NCBI GenBank assembly: GCA_016215025.1
Contig: JACRMI010000001.1
Coordinates: forward strand, 1 to 40,337
Length of the DNA stretch: 40,337 nucleotides
Source: Chloroflexota bacterium
GTDB lineage: Bacteria; Chloroflexota; Anaerolineae; UBA4142
Direction: 5' to 3'
Part shown: in pieces, positions 40,298 to 40,337 of the stretch
Layout: each line of letters begins with the position of its first letter
How positions within the stretch are numbered: the stretch's first letter is position 1
Notes under the pieces: generated by a model
What the model was told of the DNA's origin: nothing
The model's input: only the letters and a program-made list of their open reading frames with translations
Database searches by the model: none
Program-made: the position numbers and the translations under genes

Positions 40298-40337
40298 ATG
40301 GAAACACCACTTCTTTCTGAGAAATACCAGGACCGTT
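40298..40337 (+). CDS. Start of a gene running off the right edge
   Basis: An ATG at 40298 behind GGAG opens a frame METPLLSEKYQDR to the window end. From memory, KYxDR/KYxDK starts occur in large proteins of unknown function associated with repeated DNA, but 13 residues are too few for a call. Confidence 0.4.
   Translation, partial: METPLLSEKYQDR

Noticed and set aside
1..40337. tRNA, rRNA or replication origin
   Set aside because: No cloverleaf with GTTCGA-type arm and matching acceptor, no rRNA core sequence and no DnaA-box cluster were seen by eye; the GGTTCGAAACC at 12431 is a simple hairpin in the inserted RNA, not a tRNA arm.

Overview
The window looks like chromosomal DNA from a Chloroflexota-type bacterium, possibly Anaerolineae. 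That placement is an inference. It rests on zinc-ribbon/class III cyclase/AAA/TPR giant proteins, a T-box leader, two divergent glutamine synthetases and many short palindromic intergenic repeats. No rRNA or tRNA gene was seen, and no database could be searched.

Left part (1-6007), accessory and mobile DNA: the start of a minus-strand IS transposase runs off the left edge. A 5'-truncated Cys-rich reading frame and a beta-propeller lipoprotein follow. Next come two translationally coupled tyrosine recombinases on the minus strand, then an orphan RHS C-terminus (RHS core remnant, Hint domain, HNH-like toxin) with a probable immunity gene.

Middle (6008-24097), the most unusual locus: a promoter preceded by tandem hairpin units drives a run of eight ORFs. 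The first encodes a complete zinc ribbon-cyclase-STAND ATPase-TPR protein. The second is a paralogue cut in two by a roughly 340-bp insert that folds into many hairpins, possibly an IscB-type omega RNA (HEARO). Five further ORFs follow, mostly with 4-nt start/stop overlaps. Each consists only of the C-terminal half (winged-helix remnant plus TPR) and begins at the same domain boundary where the second gene was split. A convergent gene encodes a cyclic-nucleotide-binding/GAF/SpoIIE phosphatase, a plausible receiver for the cyclase product.

Nitrogen region (24216-31150, plus 34660-35988): lipoprotein, LysE-type exporter, glutamine synthetase, Amt, PII and an APC permease, with a second glutamine synthetase further right. 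The exporter, Amt and permease genes each have a 5' leader of the same design: a hexaloop hairpin P1, a 4-7 nt linker, a second hexaloop hairpin P2, and an intrinsic terminator that overlaps P2 and ends 20-28 nt before the start codon. This resembles ANTAR-type antitermination targets, but all six loops start with C rather than the expected A. It is the best candidate for an undescribed regulatory system here.

Right part (31255-40337): a PP2C phosphatase, a YnfA-like membrane protein, an acetyltransferase broken by TGA at a conserved Trp, and a membrane-anchored Ser/Thr kinase. These are followed by GNAT and glutamine synthetase, then a T-box leader (specifier probably AUC, Ile) ahead of GNAT and AlaX genes. 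A DUF4160-DUF2442 fusion carries a canonical slippery heptamer. A coiled-coil/PH-like/zinc-ribbon protein, a HEPN-motif protein and the start of one more gene close the window.
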